A stretch of 64,000 nt of DNA, from positions 15,972,858-16,036,857 of the forward strand of contig HG738139.1 in the NCBI GenBank assembly GCA_000499405.2, in the 5' to 3' direction. Below the pieces are notes generated by a model. The model saw only the letters and a list, made by a program, of their open reading frames with translations, was not told where the DNA came from and ran no database searches. Position numbers and translations under genes: made by a program. This DNA is from Onchocerca volvulus (taxonomy: Eukaryota; Nematoda; Chromadorea; Rhabditida; Onchocercidae). Positions within the stretch are counted from its first letter, which is position 1; every line of letters starts with the position of its first letter. Shown here piece after piece: positions 48,101 through 63,300 of this stretch.

Positions 48101-49567
48101 TAATCATTTCTGAAAATGTTTATCGTTTTCCCAAAGTGAGAAAAAAAAAGGAAAAAAAAAGGAAAAATTAGAAAGTGTTGAAAGAAGAGGAAAAATGCGA
48201 ATGGAAAAGATGAAATAAAGAAAAAGAAAGAAGGAATGAATTATTTTAATTAGCTTTTACTGATTTCAGTCGGCAACATCCAAAATGAGGGATGAAAATG
48301 GTAGTAGGAAGAAGAAGACGAGAATGGGTTAATCGTCTCTCTCATAAATATCAATCTAAACGATAACTTTTGTCTAACTTTTTCTCTTCTTTAATTTCTA
48401 TCAATAAATTTTACTTCTTTTACTTTCAATATTTGAATTAAATTCTTCTCAAAATTAACACTTTCATCTATCTATCGATCTATTTAAACTTTATTAATTT
48501 AATTTAAATATTTTTAAGTATATACAATGATATATGCATAGACATCCATTTATAATACTGTATATGACTTCTTTCAAGAATAGTATTTGTTGCTATTCGA
48601 AATGTCGCCACTCCGTATTTTGTAGAGAAGGAAATGAAATTATTTCGAAATGATAAATGATAAATAATTTTGATATCCAAAATGTGTAGAAAAGTTGGCA
48701 GAAGAAAAAAGAAGCGAATTTACAGCTATAGATTTATCTGATATGCAAAATTTATTTCCTTGCCGTTATAATTTTACTTTCCCAAATATTATTAAAAAAT
48801 TATTTCACTTTTTTATAAATTTCTTCTTTTCTTTTTCTATCCGCTGATATGAATATTAGAATGAAATTGAGAAATATCGGAATAAATTATGATGGCTACA
48901 AATAAAATTAAGATAAGGAACATCCCCATGATAAATATAAGTCAAACTAAAAAGATTTGGGAACAATTCAGGTGAGATTGAGAAATATTTCGAGAGAAAT
49001 GCAGATGGAGTTCTGGATTTCCAGATCTCGAGGTGGGTTTAGGTGCTGTGGAATATCCAGAGATAAGTGCAGATAAAATTGCGGTATATTTCCGTAAGTT
49101 GTGATAAATATTGATTGCTTGATTTTATTTTTCCATTATGTGTAGCGAATAATGCATTGATGTTTTTTGAAAAGTTTCGAGACTTTTTCAATCAATGAAT
49201 AACTTTTTTTTCTTCTATCAAGCGATAAGAAAGAGAAGGAAGGAAGAGAACTGACTATAAGATAGCGTTGAATTTTTTTCATGTATCTATAAAGCAAAAA
49301 AATAATTATGGCTTCGAAAAATTTCAGTTATTCTCAAATCTCGTTTATAAAGCTTAAAAATTTCAAAAAAAATGAATTTAAATTTTTCCAAAAGAACAAT
49401 AATTCCAAGTTCCTGAAAACTTTTCTTCAAAAAAAAAAAAAAGAAACACAGAACGATGTGTTTGCTTGGTTTTTGCGAATATTTTTATATTGGATAAATT
49501 TTTGTCAAAAATTAAAAATTAGCAGCTTGGATGAAACGAAAGCATGGATGATATACGGATAAGAATA

Positions 49568-49603
49568 AATAAGGCCTAAATTGTATACAATTTAGGCCTT
49601 ATT
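49568..49603. repeat. Perfect 36 bp palindrome
   Basis: AATAAGGCCTAAATTGTA is followed directly by its exact reverse complement, centred between 49585 and 49586. It is G+C-richer in its GGCC core than the flanks. It could be a transcription terminator-like hairpin, a foldback element end or a protein-binding site. Confidence 0.95.
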
Positions 49604-50720
49604 GGCATTATTTTATCCGAAGATACTAAAATATTCTCATTTTTTTGTTTATTCTGAAACGATACTAATGTAGATCATAAAAATTCTTTCTAACATTTTC
49701 CTGAATTTAAAACAATTTTTTCAATTCCATTTTTTTTCTTTATTTTTCAGAATATAAAATATTTATTATAACTGACCGTTGAAACTAAGAAAAATTAATT
49801 GTATTTCACATTTTGTATTTTGCATGTTTCTTTTTTTATTAAAATCGCTGATGTATTAGAATTGAAATTGAAAATAAGCACGAAATTTTTTTTCGTATAT
49901 TTATAAAATTTCTTACAATTTTCAGTCCTTCCTCTTAATTATGCGAGATTTCTTTGTTATTATTATCATCGTTATTGTGCAGATATTAATGTTATAGTTA
50001 GCAAAATTCGATTTGTTAAATGAAAAATTCGTATTATTATGGCTTTTTCCTGAAATTCTTATCATACGAAATATTGTGAGCAATAAAATTGTTCGATACT
50101 ATTGAGAAAAGCTTTTTTGCTTTTTTTTTTGTTTTTTTTTTCTGCTGAATAATACATTGAAATCGTTAATATGCAGGAATGATTTCATCATTAAATAATC
50201 GTTTTATTAAAACGAACAGAATAAATCTTACTGTAAAATGCACAAATTTTGTAAGTTTTTCTGAAAGTTAAATTTCATGAAATTAATTAAAAATTATGCA
50301 AATGATGGTGATTCAAACTAGTAAATTTAAAATATTGAATAAATAATAGCTTGAAATTTCGAGATTCAATTGAAAAAGATTTGAAAAAAAAAAAGACAAT
50401 AATTCGAATGAAATATCGAAATAAGTAATGAGAATGATTGGAAGGAAATTTTTCAACTTTATCACATCTATTTAAATTTTTAATTGCATGAAATTTGTGT
50501 TAATCTTCCAGATGGAATCATTTATTAATCATTACACTAATTTCTGATACGGTAATTGATAGAATTTATGCATAGATACGGTATTTGAGTTCAGTTTAAT
50601 GAATGGTTGAGTTTCTTCATCGACATGATCGATAAGTATTCTTGGAAAAGGACCATTTTGTAATTTATGATAGAAATTCAAAATTGAATACCCTACCCAT
50701 ATATATATGTATATTTATAT

Positions 50721-50742
50721 GTCTGTGTGTGTGTGTGTCTGT
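50721..50742. repeat. (TG)n microsatellite
   Basis: A run of GT dinucleotides with CT interruptions, about 570 bp before the plr-1 start. Confidence 0.85.
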
Positions 50743-50864
50743 TTGTGTCCGGTTCGATTGTACCATAAAATTTATTGTTGGACGTTTATTTGAAGGAATA
50801 CAATTCTTCTTCCTCCAATGCCACGCCTTCGTTTATAAAGTAAATCAACTCGTCCAGCGAAAAG

Positions 50865-50988
50865 TATATGTGTGTCTGTGTATGTGTATGTACGTTTCTG
50901 TATGTGTGTATGTGAATGTATGTGTACATGCATGCATATTATATGTAACATTGTATGTGTATATACATATGTGTATGTGAATACATAT
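50865..50988. repeat. Degenerate (TG/TATG)n tract
   Basis: A long TATGTG/TGTATG-type tract with substitutions. Together with the shorter TG run it keeps a plus-strand frame open artificially for 112 codons. Confidence 0.85.
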
Positions 50989-51313
50989 CATTATACGTTA
51001 TCATTATTATTATTATCATCTACGCAAGCGTATACGTGAATTTAAATCATCCTTATCCAAAATTCCATTTGTCCAAATTACAGATGACAATTTTTTCCTG
51101 AAAAGATTATCGGAATCCGGCCGGAATATTCTATTTTCCTGCAAAAAAAAGCGAACAAATTCATTGTATTACTATTATTGATCTGATCAATTATCTATTC
51201 CAAATTAGTGAATATTCTCTCTCTCTAATTGTGAAACTTTTGCACACAAGCAAATAGGCAAAGAGAAAGAGTGAAAGATTTGTATAATTTCAATTATATC
51301 CTCCAAATCATCA

Positions 51314-54300
51314 ATGTTTCAATTACCAGAAAAAGCGAAAATTCTCATTTTTTTCTGTATCGCAGCGATAATTATCACACAGACGGTTTTCGGTTTTCCG
51401 GTCCGTGAATTTCAAATAATTACTGATCCGGAAGCAACAGTAGCTACTGATGGTGAACCAATCGATTTATTAGTTTCATCACGCTCCGGTGATAAACAAA
51501 ATGATCAACGATTATTTGGAACATTTTCGGCTGCGGGAAGAAATTATGAAACTTCTGGTGATATTGTACAGGTATGCAAGCAATTGATTATATTCATGAG
51601 ATTTTTTATTTCAATGATTGCTATTAAATTATCATAATTATCAGTTGTGATTACAGTAAAACTAATAATATTCTTATTTATTTGATTATTGTAATATTTA
51701 ATTAAACAGTAAGCAAAATGAAATTGAGATTTCAGTTGAAAATCAAAAATCACTCCTTGTTTCCTTTCAAGAAATGGAACCTTTTTTCTGTTTTATATTT
51801 AAAATATTACGATGACATTGATACATCAAACTTAATTCACAATCATTCGTATCTAAAAATCAATATAAATTAAATTTAAAATATAAATGACTCATTAAGT
51901 ATAATCTGAATTATATTATTTGAAATGCCATTGATGAAAAATATGTATCTTTCATTCCTCAATTGCAAAAACGAAATTTTTTTTTGGAATTGCTGAATTC
52001 ATTTTTTTAAAAAGGAAGAAATTATATTGAGAGTTAAATTTAATAATATCAGAATTGCCAATTATCATAATGTGAAATGCAGTATTTTTGTTAATCCATC
52101 ATTTCAAAATTTTGCATTTCGAAATTAAAGTGGAAAATTTATATTTTCCAAAATTGAATCAAATTACACTTCCTACAGTAATAATAACCTTCAATATTAC
52201 AATACAAAATTCATACCTTAACAACAGAAAAAAAGAAAAATATATAATTTGCAAAGATCTTCAAATCTTTCATCATGTTAATTTCCTTTTTTTTGTTGTA
52301 TGCAATTTCTAATGCAAATAATAACTATAATTCAGTATGAAAAGTTCCAAAAAAGTAAAGCATGAAAGGTAATGGAAAATAATGAGTTTCACGTCACTAT
52401 TATTATTTTTTTCATAATAATAAGATTTTGGACGGATGATATGATTAGGAGAAGTGAAATTAATATAAATTCATGATCGAACATGAGGTCTAATCCTCAT
52501 TCCGGGACTGGTTTTTCAAATTTCATATCACCGATCAAATTTGCAGTTTCTACTTGTCGGCACATTTTTGAAAAGTATTATTCGGAATGAAGGAAGGAGC
52601 AATGAAAGCGATTAATAATTCTTTTTTATCTATCCTAAAATTTTGAAATACCGAAAGAGGAAAGAAGGAAGGAAATTGATGAACGTTTTATTGAGCATAG
52701 CAGCAAGGGTGGTCTGGCCTTTCGGAAAGATTTTCTCATGATTTTCAAATTTTTGAAATACTCCTAGTGATGGTATCTTCGAGAATGATATATGCCAAAT
52801 ATTTCCACTTTTATTTTTTCCAAATTTTTTTATCTGCGCAACGTATCATTGTTTTGTCAGTTGTTGATTAATTAGTAGAGTGTGCGAGAGCGATTCTCGA
52901 AAATCTCTTCAATAATGATAAAATTAAAATTAAAAATTTTTCTTTACAAATTTTACGAATTAAATTATGTCTTTATGCAACTGTATTCATATTCATTTAA
53001 CCATTTAAAAATAAGCACTTTTTTTGAATAAAAATTGAAAATATTTCAAAGATGTGCCTGCCAATAAATTTTTTTGTTCTTCTTCCATTCTTTGTTGTAA
53101 CCCGAAGGAAACTGTTGATTTATTTCGATCTAGGATTCTTTTTTTTTTCCGCTCAAAAACTATTAGAAAATGGTATTATGCCGAAAAAAGTCGTTAATTG
53201 CTTTTTCCAAGAATGATTTAAAGTAATGAGAAAAAAGAAAACTTTCAAGACAAAACTTGTTCGAATTTAACATCAATTCGGAACTTTTTCCTTATGAAAT
53301 TATTACGATTAATTAATATTCTTAGCTAATAACTTATTTTTTTATAATTGTAGCAGTAACTGGTTCTATTCTCTCATTTTTTTCGACTAAATTGAAATAG
53401 AAAGTTATTTTGTCGATATTCAACTACTAGTATTTTAGTGGATGACTAAATAACATTCAACAATAAATGATACAAATATTGATAGATAATAGCGAGAAAA
53501 AAAAGAAGAAAAAAATTAAAATCTGTATTAATTAATGAGATAAGTGGAATTGATTTCAGGATGAGAAAAAGTATTCATTTTTATGATTTATATTTGTAAT
53601 TTGTATTTATAAAATAAGAAATGAAATATTTAATTAGACATATATAGCTATTTACATTGCAGCAGCTTATTTTCATTTTTAGTACAATATATATGTATTT
53701 TTTTAAATCTAATTTGATCAAATTTGGATGGCAAGGATCGGGAAAGAGCGGGGGAGCGGGAAGCAAAGGAAGGAGTAACATTCACAACAATATATTGCTA
53801 TGATTTCCAGAAATTTGTGCTTTTCTTGCTCCCCCGCCTTTTTTTTTTAAATCAAAAATTCAAAAAAGCAATAAAACATTTCAGGAAAAAAGTCATCAAT
53901 TATATGATTCAAAAGCAAAAAAAAAAAAAAAATTCTTTTTTTTCCAAAAAAATGAATACGGGTTACAATAAATGTAAAATACTGAATTGATGATTTTTCG
54001 GAAATGTTTATTGCTCTAGAGAACTTAAATAATTATGTTTTAGTCGGCGGCTAGATGAAAGAAAATGATTAACCGGTTATTGGTATTCAATACATCCTTT
54101 GTACGGGAAAAACCGATCTTTGCCGCTATCTAATACGTAATTACGCGTTTTTTTTTTTCTCAATATATCACACCTGAATATCCTGGTAATCCCGTTATTC
54201 CGCGGAATTGTTCGTATCATTGTACGGGGAAACAATACTTGCTCTTGTTTGGCGTGTCATTTTTTCTCAGTGACATTTCATTAATGAAGCATTCCTGAAA

Positions 54301-57300
54301 CATTGTTATTATTATTTTGAAAGAGTTTGCAAAATTTCACAATCATTCTGGAAAATTTAGTGTCTTTTCTTTTAATTTTTTTACTTTATTTTTTGAAATT
54401 ATAAAAAAAAATTTTTTTGAAACTAAAATTTCAGGAAAAAATCGCATCAAATACTTCTTCCTTATTTTGCCATGTATTTTACTTTTTTTTACCCTAAATA
54501 GAAATTATCTTTAAGAATTTGATTTTTTATTAATTTTTTTAAGAAAAAAATTTCAATAGTGATTTTTAATGAATAATTAATCGTCAATTTAATGCCATCT
54601 TTCACTTTTTTTTCCTTCTCTAAAAAAAAAAAAAAAAGAAAAAAAAAAGAAAGAAGAAAAGAATAATTTTTCGATTTAAAATCCATACTTAGTTCAAATA
54701 TTTATTTTTTTCAAGTTCCATTGCGATAAATCAATGATTTTTGTTATTTAAGAACTTTGCTTTTTTCAAATTTTTTCATTGAGAAAAATCAAAGATCTTT
54801 GTTATTTAAAAAAATACATCCGAAAATATATTGTCATATAGGAAATATCGGAAAGACAAATATTTCATTTCATTCCCAAATATATCGGAAAATACATTGT
54901 CAGAATACTTTACTTATTCCCAAATACATTAAAAATTATATTGTTACATAAGAAATACTGGAATATTTGGCATATTTGTTGTAGATTTTAATTTCCAATT
55001 TTTGCATTTTTTAGTCCTGAAAACATGTTTACAATTGAAATGTACAGGAAAATGAGATAATGAAGGATTTTAAAATGGAACAATACATCAAGGTCGAATT
55101 TGTAGCTGTTGCAGACTCATAAAAATTCCAAACAATTCGAATACACGGGAAAATGCCATCAAAATTCTTTAATGATCCATCGTTAAAAATAATGCCGCTC
55201 GTTAATACCGTGATCCGATATATATTATAAATAAATATCATCGTCGTAAAATGGCCGGAAAGAAAGAAGAAGAAGAAGGAATGAAAAAGTAGGATCGAAA
55301 GAAGAGGGAAAGAGAAATTTATATCATTTTCAATATCAAATTCATTCCGTATACGAAAAACTTCTCTATTATCACTTTTTTTTTTTCACTTATATAAAAA
55401 TGACAAAATTTGACATTGAAGTAAGTATTTTTCTGATTAGTTTTTCCTTTTTTTTTTTTTTTTCACATTCATTTTGATTTTTTTTCAAATGTCGGCAATC
55501 TTTTTTGAAGTTTCTTTTTTCGTTCTTTTTTCTTAAAAAATGAGTTGAAAATAAGTGCATATGCATATACACCATTCATTTAACCAGATGTATTAATAAT
55601 AAACAAAAATGACTCATGCAGATATTGTTTTCGATGAGCTTAAAAGTACAGAAAAGGACATTCTGTATTTTAGTAAAAAAAAAAAAGGAATTTTGGAAAA
55701 AAATTGAACTTGAGAAATAATAACTTAATAAAATTTACACCAGATATTATTGATTTTTTTTTTTTAATGTTGCTTAAATAATTTATTTGTTTGGATATAT
55801 CATATGACAAATTTGATGATACATAGAGATTCTGGCAATACATCTTATCATATATATTAGTGATAAACGTGAACAATCTCGATTGATTTAATATTCCTGA
55901 TTGAATGAAATAAATAATCAGTAAAGTATCAGAAAAGATACCGGAATGATTAATTCACGATATTTAATTTAAACTTTATATTGAAGTAAATATTTCAATT
56001 TAAAGTTTTGTTATTGAAGTGATGTTATTATTAAATAAGAGGTAGGAATAGTATTATGGAGAAAAACGACGATAAATATATTGAATATAAAAAAATATGA
56101 ATTAAGAAAGAAAACTAGTAAAAGTCGTGATAATTATTTATCAGTTAATTGAATCAGAGAAATTTGAATATAAATAAATATTGGTAGCTTGGAAATTTGA
56201 ACGATTATTTTATTCGTGTTAAATACATAAAATTCATAAATAGTTTACCAAAAATCTTAATTTAAAATGCAATGAAAATCGTTTAATTTCCGTTTTCTTA
56301 CTCTCTTTGCCTTTATCTTATCAATCTATTTAGCTATCAATAAGCTATAAGCATCCTCTTTTATATACTTGGATATGCCTTGCACAAAATCATTAACGTT
56401 AATCAAAATGTCTTCGAAAGCAATCGATAAGTTGTATGAATCGAATAGAAAGGGAGGTGGATGAGGTTGAAATTACTATTTCGATGCAAGATCTCGAATT
56501 GAAAAATTACTTCTCGAATATAAGGGGAAAGGAAAAGAAGCACTTTAGGAAATGGTCCTTTTAAGATTCAAAATCTAATTTGTTGAAAAAGTAATGGATA
56601 GAAGATGATACTGCTAAATTTCTGGCATATATAGCTAATATTATTTGTATTGATTAAAACTTATTTTCAGTAGATGAAAAAATTTCAATTTTATTTATCG
56701 AATTATTCCAATATTTTATGCAAATTTAATGAAATATGCAGTAACTTGAAATAATTGCAGTGTGCAACAATAAATAATTATTACGTTTATTTCATTTTTG
56801 ATTAGCTTATTAGTTATCATGATAATGCATTGAATGGAATTTTCTAGAAGTTTATTCGTAAACAAGTTAATGTAAAATAATTGCTACACTTGATCACATC
56901 TATTAATTTTTGATCCCTAAATCATAATAATGGTAATAATCTGAAAAATAAAATAATTCACTTTAGAAAATACGAAATTGTTCAAAAAAAAAAACCAATG
57001 TAATTTAAATAAAAATTTTTATACCATTTTTTTTCTCTTTTTGAAGAGTTCAAAAATTCAATTTTAATAAAAAATGAAAAAATTAACTTCATTGCTTTTT
57101 TTCTGTTTAATTTAAATCCACTTCAAAAAAAAAAGGGACGATGTTATCAATATTATCACATATTTAATAGAATTCTCTTTTTTTTTTTTTTTTTTGAATT
57201 AAAACCACGACTGAACTGCTAATTTCATATATTTCATTTCTATTTTATAATCTCTTCTTTTCTTTTGCAGCATTTGATCTTTAATTTTGCAAATTTCAAT

Positions 57301-60300
57301 TTCTTCCTAATTCTTTCATTTTTTCTTTTTCTGATTATTCTGATTTTAGTCTAATGTGGGGAAGGGAAAGATGTGGAATGAAAGTATTCAATTAAAATTA
57401 GATGAAACATGGAATGGAATGGAATGGAATGACGATGAACTGAACATCGCATCTTTCGTTCCTTTCGTAAATTTTGATGAAAAGAATGGGTTCATTCTTC
57501 CATTTTCTTCATTCGTTAACAACATTGCTTTTCATTCTTTCATCTCGATAATCCACTTCTCGATTCGTTTCCCGAGAATTGTATGATTTAGAGGGATCGA
57601 ATATATTTGATGAAAAAAAACGAACAAGCGACTAAAGATCAAACATTTTTGGCAATTTGTTGATTGCTCAATTTGGATCATTTCCGTGTAACATAAAATT
57701 TATTTTTATTTGAAATTAATATGTGCCAAAATTGACAGTAATAGTGATAAAGAAAAATAATCATTATTTCGAAATATTTTATAATAATTTTAAAATTTAA
57801 TGAAACCAAATTTCTCGATATATTTAGTCGCATACTAATGTATTACTTAAACTTTAATTTTGTATTTTTCTTTTAGAAAATGAGTGAAAATTGAAATGCA
57901 ATGTAAATTTGATATTACGTTTAAAAATTGATGAGTAAATTGTCTCATTATTGGGAGCAAAAATCGGAGTGAAATAGTATGGAACAGGAAAAAGTTGAAA
58001 TTTTTATAAATCATTGTTCATTTTGATGAGAAAAAAAACGAAGCGAGATATTTGATTAAGTATCTTCTGTTTCAATTCAGGCGATTAATCCTTAATTTTA
58101 CATTTTGGATAATCAATTTTAACGATTTTCTTTTTCTTTCTGAATCGTCACTTTTACTTTAATTAATCGAATTTTAATTATAGAAAAAAATTTATTTTAA
58201 TTTGAAATGGTTAGTTATGAATTCTAAATTTCAATTAGTCTCAGACTGTATAAAAATTCAAAAATGAACAATATTTGACAAGCAGAAAAAGATGAATTAC
58301 AATGTATCTTTCTATTTGAATGATTGAAATACTATAATGTTACATTTAGATTGATTATATCAATCAACTAGCTCAATTATTTTTACTTTTTATTTTATTT
58401 TGTTTATTTTAGCTTTAATTTCAATTACATCTTTTATTTTTTTAATCATATAATTGATTAATATTTGTTTTTAATTAATTACTAGTTTGTTTTTACTATT
58501 TTTATTTTCATCATTTCTTTTTTGCCATTTCTTCTTTTTGTTTCCTTTTATATTCTTTCCCTTATTTCAATATTTCATAATAGATTGCTAAAATATTTAT
58601 AATTTCAATTTCTTACTAAAAATACTTCAAAATTTTGCTAATTCATTTATTTAATTTTCAAGAAAAAGTTAGGAATAAAGAAAAAAAAAACTGAAAGAAG
58701 AACGGGAGATAGAAAGGGACGAGGAGATAAGATAAAGAAGAAAGGAGAACCGCGATAATGAATTATTGCATAACATGCGTAAACAAATCCGCATTTTCTG
58801 GAGCTTGTAAACTCGGATTCCTTTGAATTCCTGGAGCCGACATTTCATTGATCCCATTCATGTATATATGGACAGACAGATAGAAATGCATATAATTTAT
58901 CAATTTTAAATGCAAGATTGAGCATTGAATTCGGTGGCTTTCCGAGGTTACAATGTTGTTTAGAATTTGATTAATGCATGCTTCATTGTAATAATATGAT
59001 TTTGCGACATTTCCGCTTCAAATCTTTTTTGCATTATTGAAAAATGATAATTATGTTTGTTAATTTTAATCATAAAATCGAAATCTTATCAATAATAATA
59101 CAGATTATAAAGTATTGTTAGGAAAATAAACAAAGTTTGAAATTTAAATCTCATGAGAATAATTAAAATTTCAACTATTTTGGTTATATTAATGGAAAAG
59201 CTTGTTGCGCTTATCGATTTTGACTTATTTTCCATTGTTTGCTTCTTTGAAAGTTTAAATAAAAATATCGAATGATTAAATCAGGAATAAAAATTACAAT
59301 ACTATCAATTTTTATTATCATTAACGTATCATATTTTGAATTAAATTTGATAATTTTATGAAAATATTTCGACAAAAAATTCCGAATTTTAATTATTTTA
59401 TTTATATTATAATCATGAATTAAATATTGATCCTTACATATTTATTATCTTTTTATCAATCGTTAATAATGTCTTTTGATATTTTTTACAGGTATTTCCA
59501 TATCGAGCCTGTGATATCAAGCGGAAAGGTTATGATCGTACACTTATCGATCATATCGCTGTCGTATTTTTCGATGATTTGGAACCATTCATTACAGGAT
59601 GTGTTTCGTTAGATAATCAGGTTAACATCGTTGCATTTTAATAAAAATTTAAACGAATTTTTTTATACAAAATTATTTTTTCTCTTATATCAAATTATTA
59701 TTAAATGTTTGAATTGTAGTTTTCTTTTCAAAACAAACTGTTTTATTTCATTTCATTTCATTTTTTAACAGAAAAAAGAAACGAAAAAGTCTATTAAGAC
59801 TGTAATAGTAAATTCAAAAAATTGAATTTTGCTTTTTTCGGAATAAATTTTTGTCAAAGTTAAATTTATTATATTGAAATTCAAGTTTAATTTTGAATAG
59901 ATTTATAACGTAAATTTAGTATTGGACAAAATTCAGCAAAAATGAAATATGATAAATTTGTAAATTAAAAGAAATTCAATTTCAATATTACATTTTATAA
60001 ACTGCATCAAAAAATTTCAATTTAAAATTGTTCGAATAATATTTACTAAAAATTTTAAATCATACTTCTCCATTGTTAAATTATCCGCGATTATCAATAA
60101 TCATTTAATAAAAATAATATTGAAAATTCAGATTACACAAATAATTCATATTGCTCTGATGCTTGAAAAAAAAAAAAAGAATTCATGTTATAATTTATAA
60201 TAAATTAGTTAACGAAATCTCTATTATGTCTAATACAATACATTTTGAATTATATCATATTAAATTATTAGTTCCTAATACTTTCGTTTTCTTCTTTTTT

Positions 60301-63300
60301 TTATTTTTCATTTTTTTGATATAATTCAAAATATATTTCGTGTAGTTAACCAAAAAGATAATATAACATAATGTTTTGAAATATAAATATACCTGAAATT
60401 TATTTTAATTTTATAAAAACAATCTTCAATGATAATTAAATGATTTAATAGTAAAAAAAGAAATTTAGCCATCTATTTCATGGACGAAAATGCTATAGCA
60501 CTGAGAATTACGAACATAATCATAGTCATTATCATTATTATCACTATCATTATCATCATTGCAATCTTCATCATTATCATTGTCATCAGTCTGTGAATAC
60601 GAAAATCCCATTAAAAATCAGTAATGAGCACATTTCGTTGGGCTAAAATTTATGGTTTCTTCGTCCAGCAAACCGTCCTGAATTGCATACCATCTGTCTC
60701 ATCATCGTCATTATATTGCTGCATTTTATTTGATCATTTAAATATTACAAACCAATTTTAGGGAAAAGAAGATAAGATTAAGAAAAGGAGGGAAGATTAA
60801 ACATTTTCATTGAGAAGACGAAAAATGAAGGAAAGAGCAAACAATTTGTCATTTTCTTGAAAACAAAAAAACGAGCGAAAATTTTTGAATTTTAAATTTT
60901 GTTTCCATTAATATTAAAATTAAAATCATAATTATATAATCCATAAAAAAATTATGCACAATAAAAAAAGTATTTCATCAAATATTTTGTAAAATAATCA
61001 TATGATTGTATATATGTTGGCCAATTAATAGCTGTAGTTAATTTCATTAACAATTTGAAATGAACCTGTGTCGTTGATAAGCAATTGATAAAACGGTAAT
61101 TTGCTTTCTAATGTTTGATATCTTGATATCATCAAAAGCCATTCCACTCATTGAAAAATTTTGATGTTTTGGAATAAGTTTTTAGTTGTACTATTTAAAT
61201 TTATTGATTCGATTTAAAATGAAATTAAAATTAATTGGATCTGAAATAATAGAAATAATGAAATAAATAATTTTTTAGCCTTGATGATAATTTCAGAGCA
61301 TTCATTTTCAATTCATTCACTTTTTTCTCTCTCTCTCTCTTTCCTAACATATTTAATTTTTTATCAATCTATTCTTGTATATTTCATGATTAAAACTTTT
61401 GGCATCAATTAAAATGTGTAAACTAAAATTTTGACATTTTAAATGATGTGGTAACACTTAATATGCGCTGAACCAGAAATTCACAAAAATTATCTTATAT
61501 TTCACTTTAATAATCAAATTTCATTACTTAATCATTTTCTTTCTTTTTTTCATTTTTCATTTTTATCTAAACAATAAAACTTATTTTAGGTTCGTTTTGC
61601 GGAAAAATCAGGTGCACTGGGTTTGGTTGTTGGACCGGGAAGTCGTGTAGTGGCACAAATTGATAAGGTTCTATACAATTTCTTTTTCTAACTTTTTGCT
61701 ATCATTTTGAATTAAAGAAAAAAAAAGTGGACACTCTTAACGAAGTCAAATATAAGTTCTGTTACTATTCATTTTGCAAGGAAAAAAAAGTAGTATTCTC
61801 AGAATTTAAACGTTTATTAATTTTATCTTATAGATTTCGACTACTTAATTAGGCTCATTTCAGACACAACGTGGTCGTATACCTGTCGTAATGTTGGATG
61901 ATTTAGAAACGAAACGTTTGAAAAAGCAATTAAACGAAGCAACTCAAAGTGATTCCGTAATTCGAATTGCTTTCGAATATGTTGATTTTGAACCTCAATA
62001 TACTTTGCGATTACAGGTGAATGCCGTTGATGTTTTCCGTATTGAAAGTGATAACTGAAGTGATAAGGTGATAAGAAATATCCTTTCTTCATTTTTGATG
62101 TTTCCCATATTGGGAAGCGGTAATTAAGGTGATAATCTTCGATTCTGTTGTTATTTTTACTGCAATTAAGCAAGGTAGAAAGCTTGTTTTATAAATTTTT
62201 TGTCTCTTTCCATTTTTCAATCACATCTATGTTTTCTCATTTTTTCACTTATCATTCACTATCATCTCAAAACTTTTTTATTCTTCTTTTAACATTTTGA
62301 TTTTACTTCATTTATTTCCTTGATGCCAATCACGTTATCATAAGCACATTGATGGTCCTTGATGAAGGAATGATTAGCCGATTATTTGAGTGACTGATGG
62401 ATTGACTGATTGACTGACTGACTGATTGATTAATTGATTGATTGATTGGTTGATTTAGTCCGAAAATTTCAAAAGACCTTATCAAATTTCCCATCTCTTC
62501 AATAAACATGCTATTTCATTAATCTTAACAATCTCTGCAATCGCTTAAAGTTTTATTTAATTCTTTTGATAATCTTTAAACTTTTACTCGCTCGCTCGCA
62601 ATATCATTTTTGTTTATACTTTAAAATTTGTTAATTGAATTTTCAATTACAATTTAAAATCATTTGAATTTAGGTATTCCGACCCACAATATTGAATATT
62701 GGCTTAATTATACTGCTAATATTATTAATATTATTCATCACTGGTTTGGTATACATCAAAATTCGATGGAGATCTACAACGCATCGTGATATTTGGTTGC
62801 GTACACTAGCTAGGTTAGCATTCTTTTCAGTTTTATCAAATAAAATTTTAAAATTTCACTTGAGATTTCATTTTGATCATACACATTCTCTTCTTATTAA
62901 AATTTCGACTAGAACTTTCAAAAACTATCATTATTAGAATTTTGGCAACTTTTTCTTTGTTTTTTTTTTTTAAAAAAAGAGGACCTTTGAAGATTTGTAA
63001 ATTTTAAATAATGGCATAAAATCTAATGACTGATATAAATTTTAATGGGTAAGGAATTAATAAATTTCAATATTTTCTTTTAATATTAATCAATTTATTG
63101 AAAACTTTTCCGGATAGTGGCATATTCTCTTTTTGTCAAAAAAAAAAAATATCTTAACATATGCTTACGAATTAATCTATTTTTGTCTTTTTTTTAGAGC
63201 AGCTGTGAGTAAAATGGAAATTAGAAAATTTGAAAAAAATGGTAATTTTGACGTGAATAACATAGATAAGCTGCATAAAAAACGCTCATTATTATGTCTC

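Larger units (their letters stand above)
39157..51313. other. 12 kb gene-poor stretch between U1-70K and plr-1
   Basis: I find no supported gene. The left 350 bp should be the U1-70K promoter and the right end the plr-1 promoter. The rest is A+T-rich with T and A runs. Islands of more balanced composition occur near 41880-42000, 43480-43760, 45840-46000, 47980-48080 and 48960-49100. Some are open for 50-60 codons but match nothing I know. Repeats and a palindrome are listed separately. Such a large spacer next to a developmental gene may hold distal control elements. Confidence 0.5.

Noticed and set aside
50642..50980. 112-codon plus-strand ORF rich in V, C and Y
   Set aside because: It is kept open by TG/TATG repeats, which lack stop codons in that frame; the protein is just the repeat translated.
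57356..57586. 76-codon ORF in plr-1 intron 1
   Set aside because: It includes a GGAAT repeat and A+T-rich text; there is no splice or homology support.
61841..62173. 110-codon minus-strand ORF
   Set aside because: It is the antisense shadow of plr-1 exon 4 and flanking intron.
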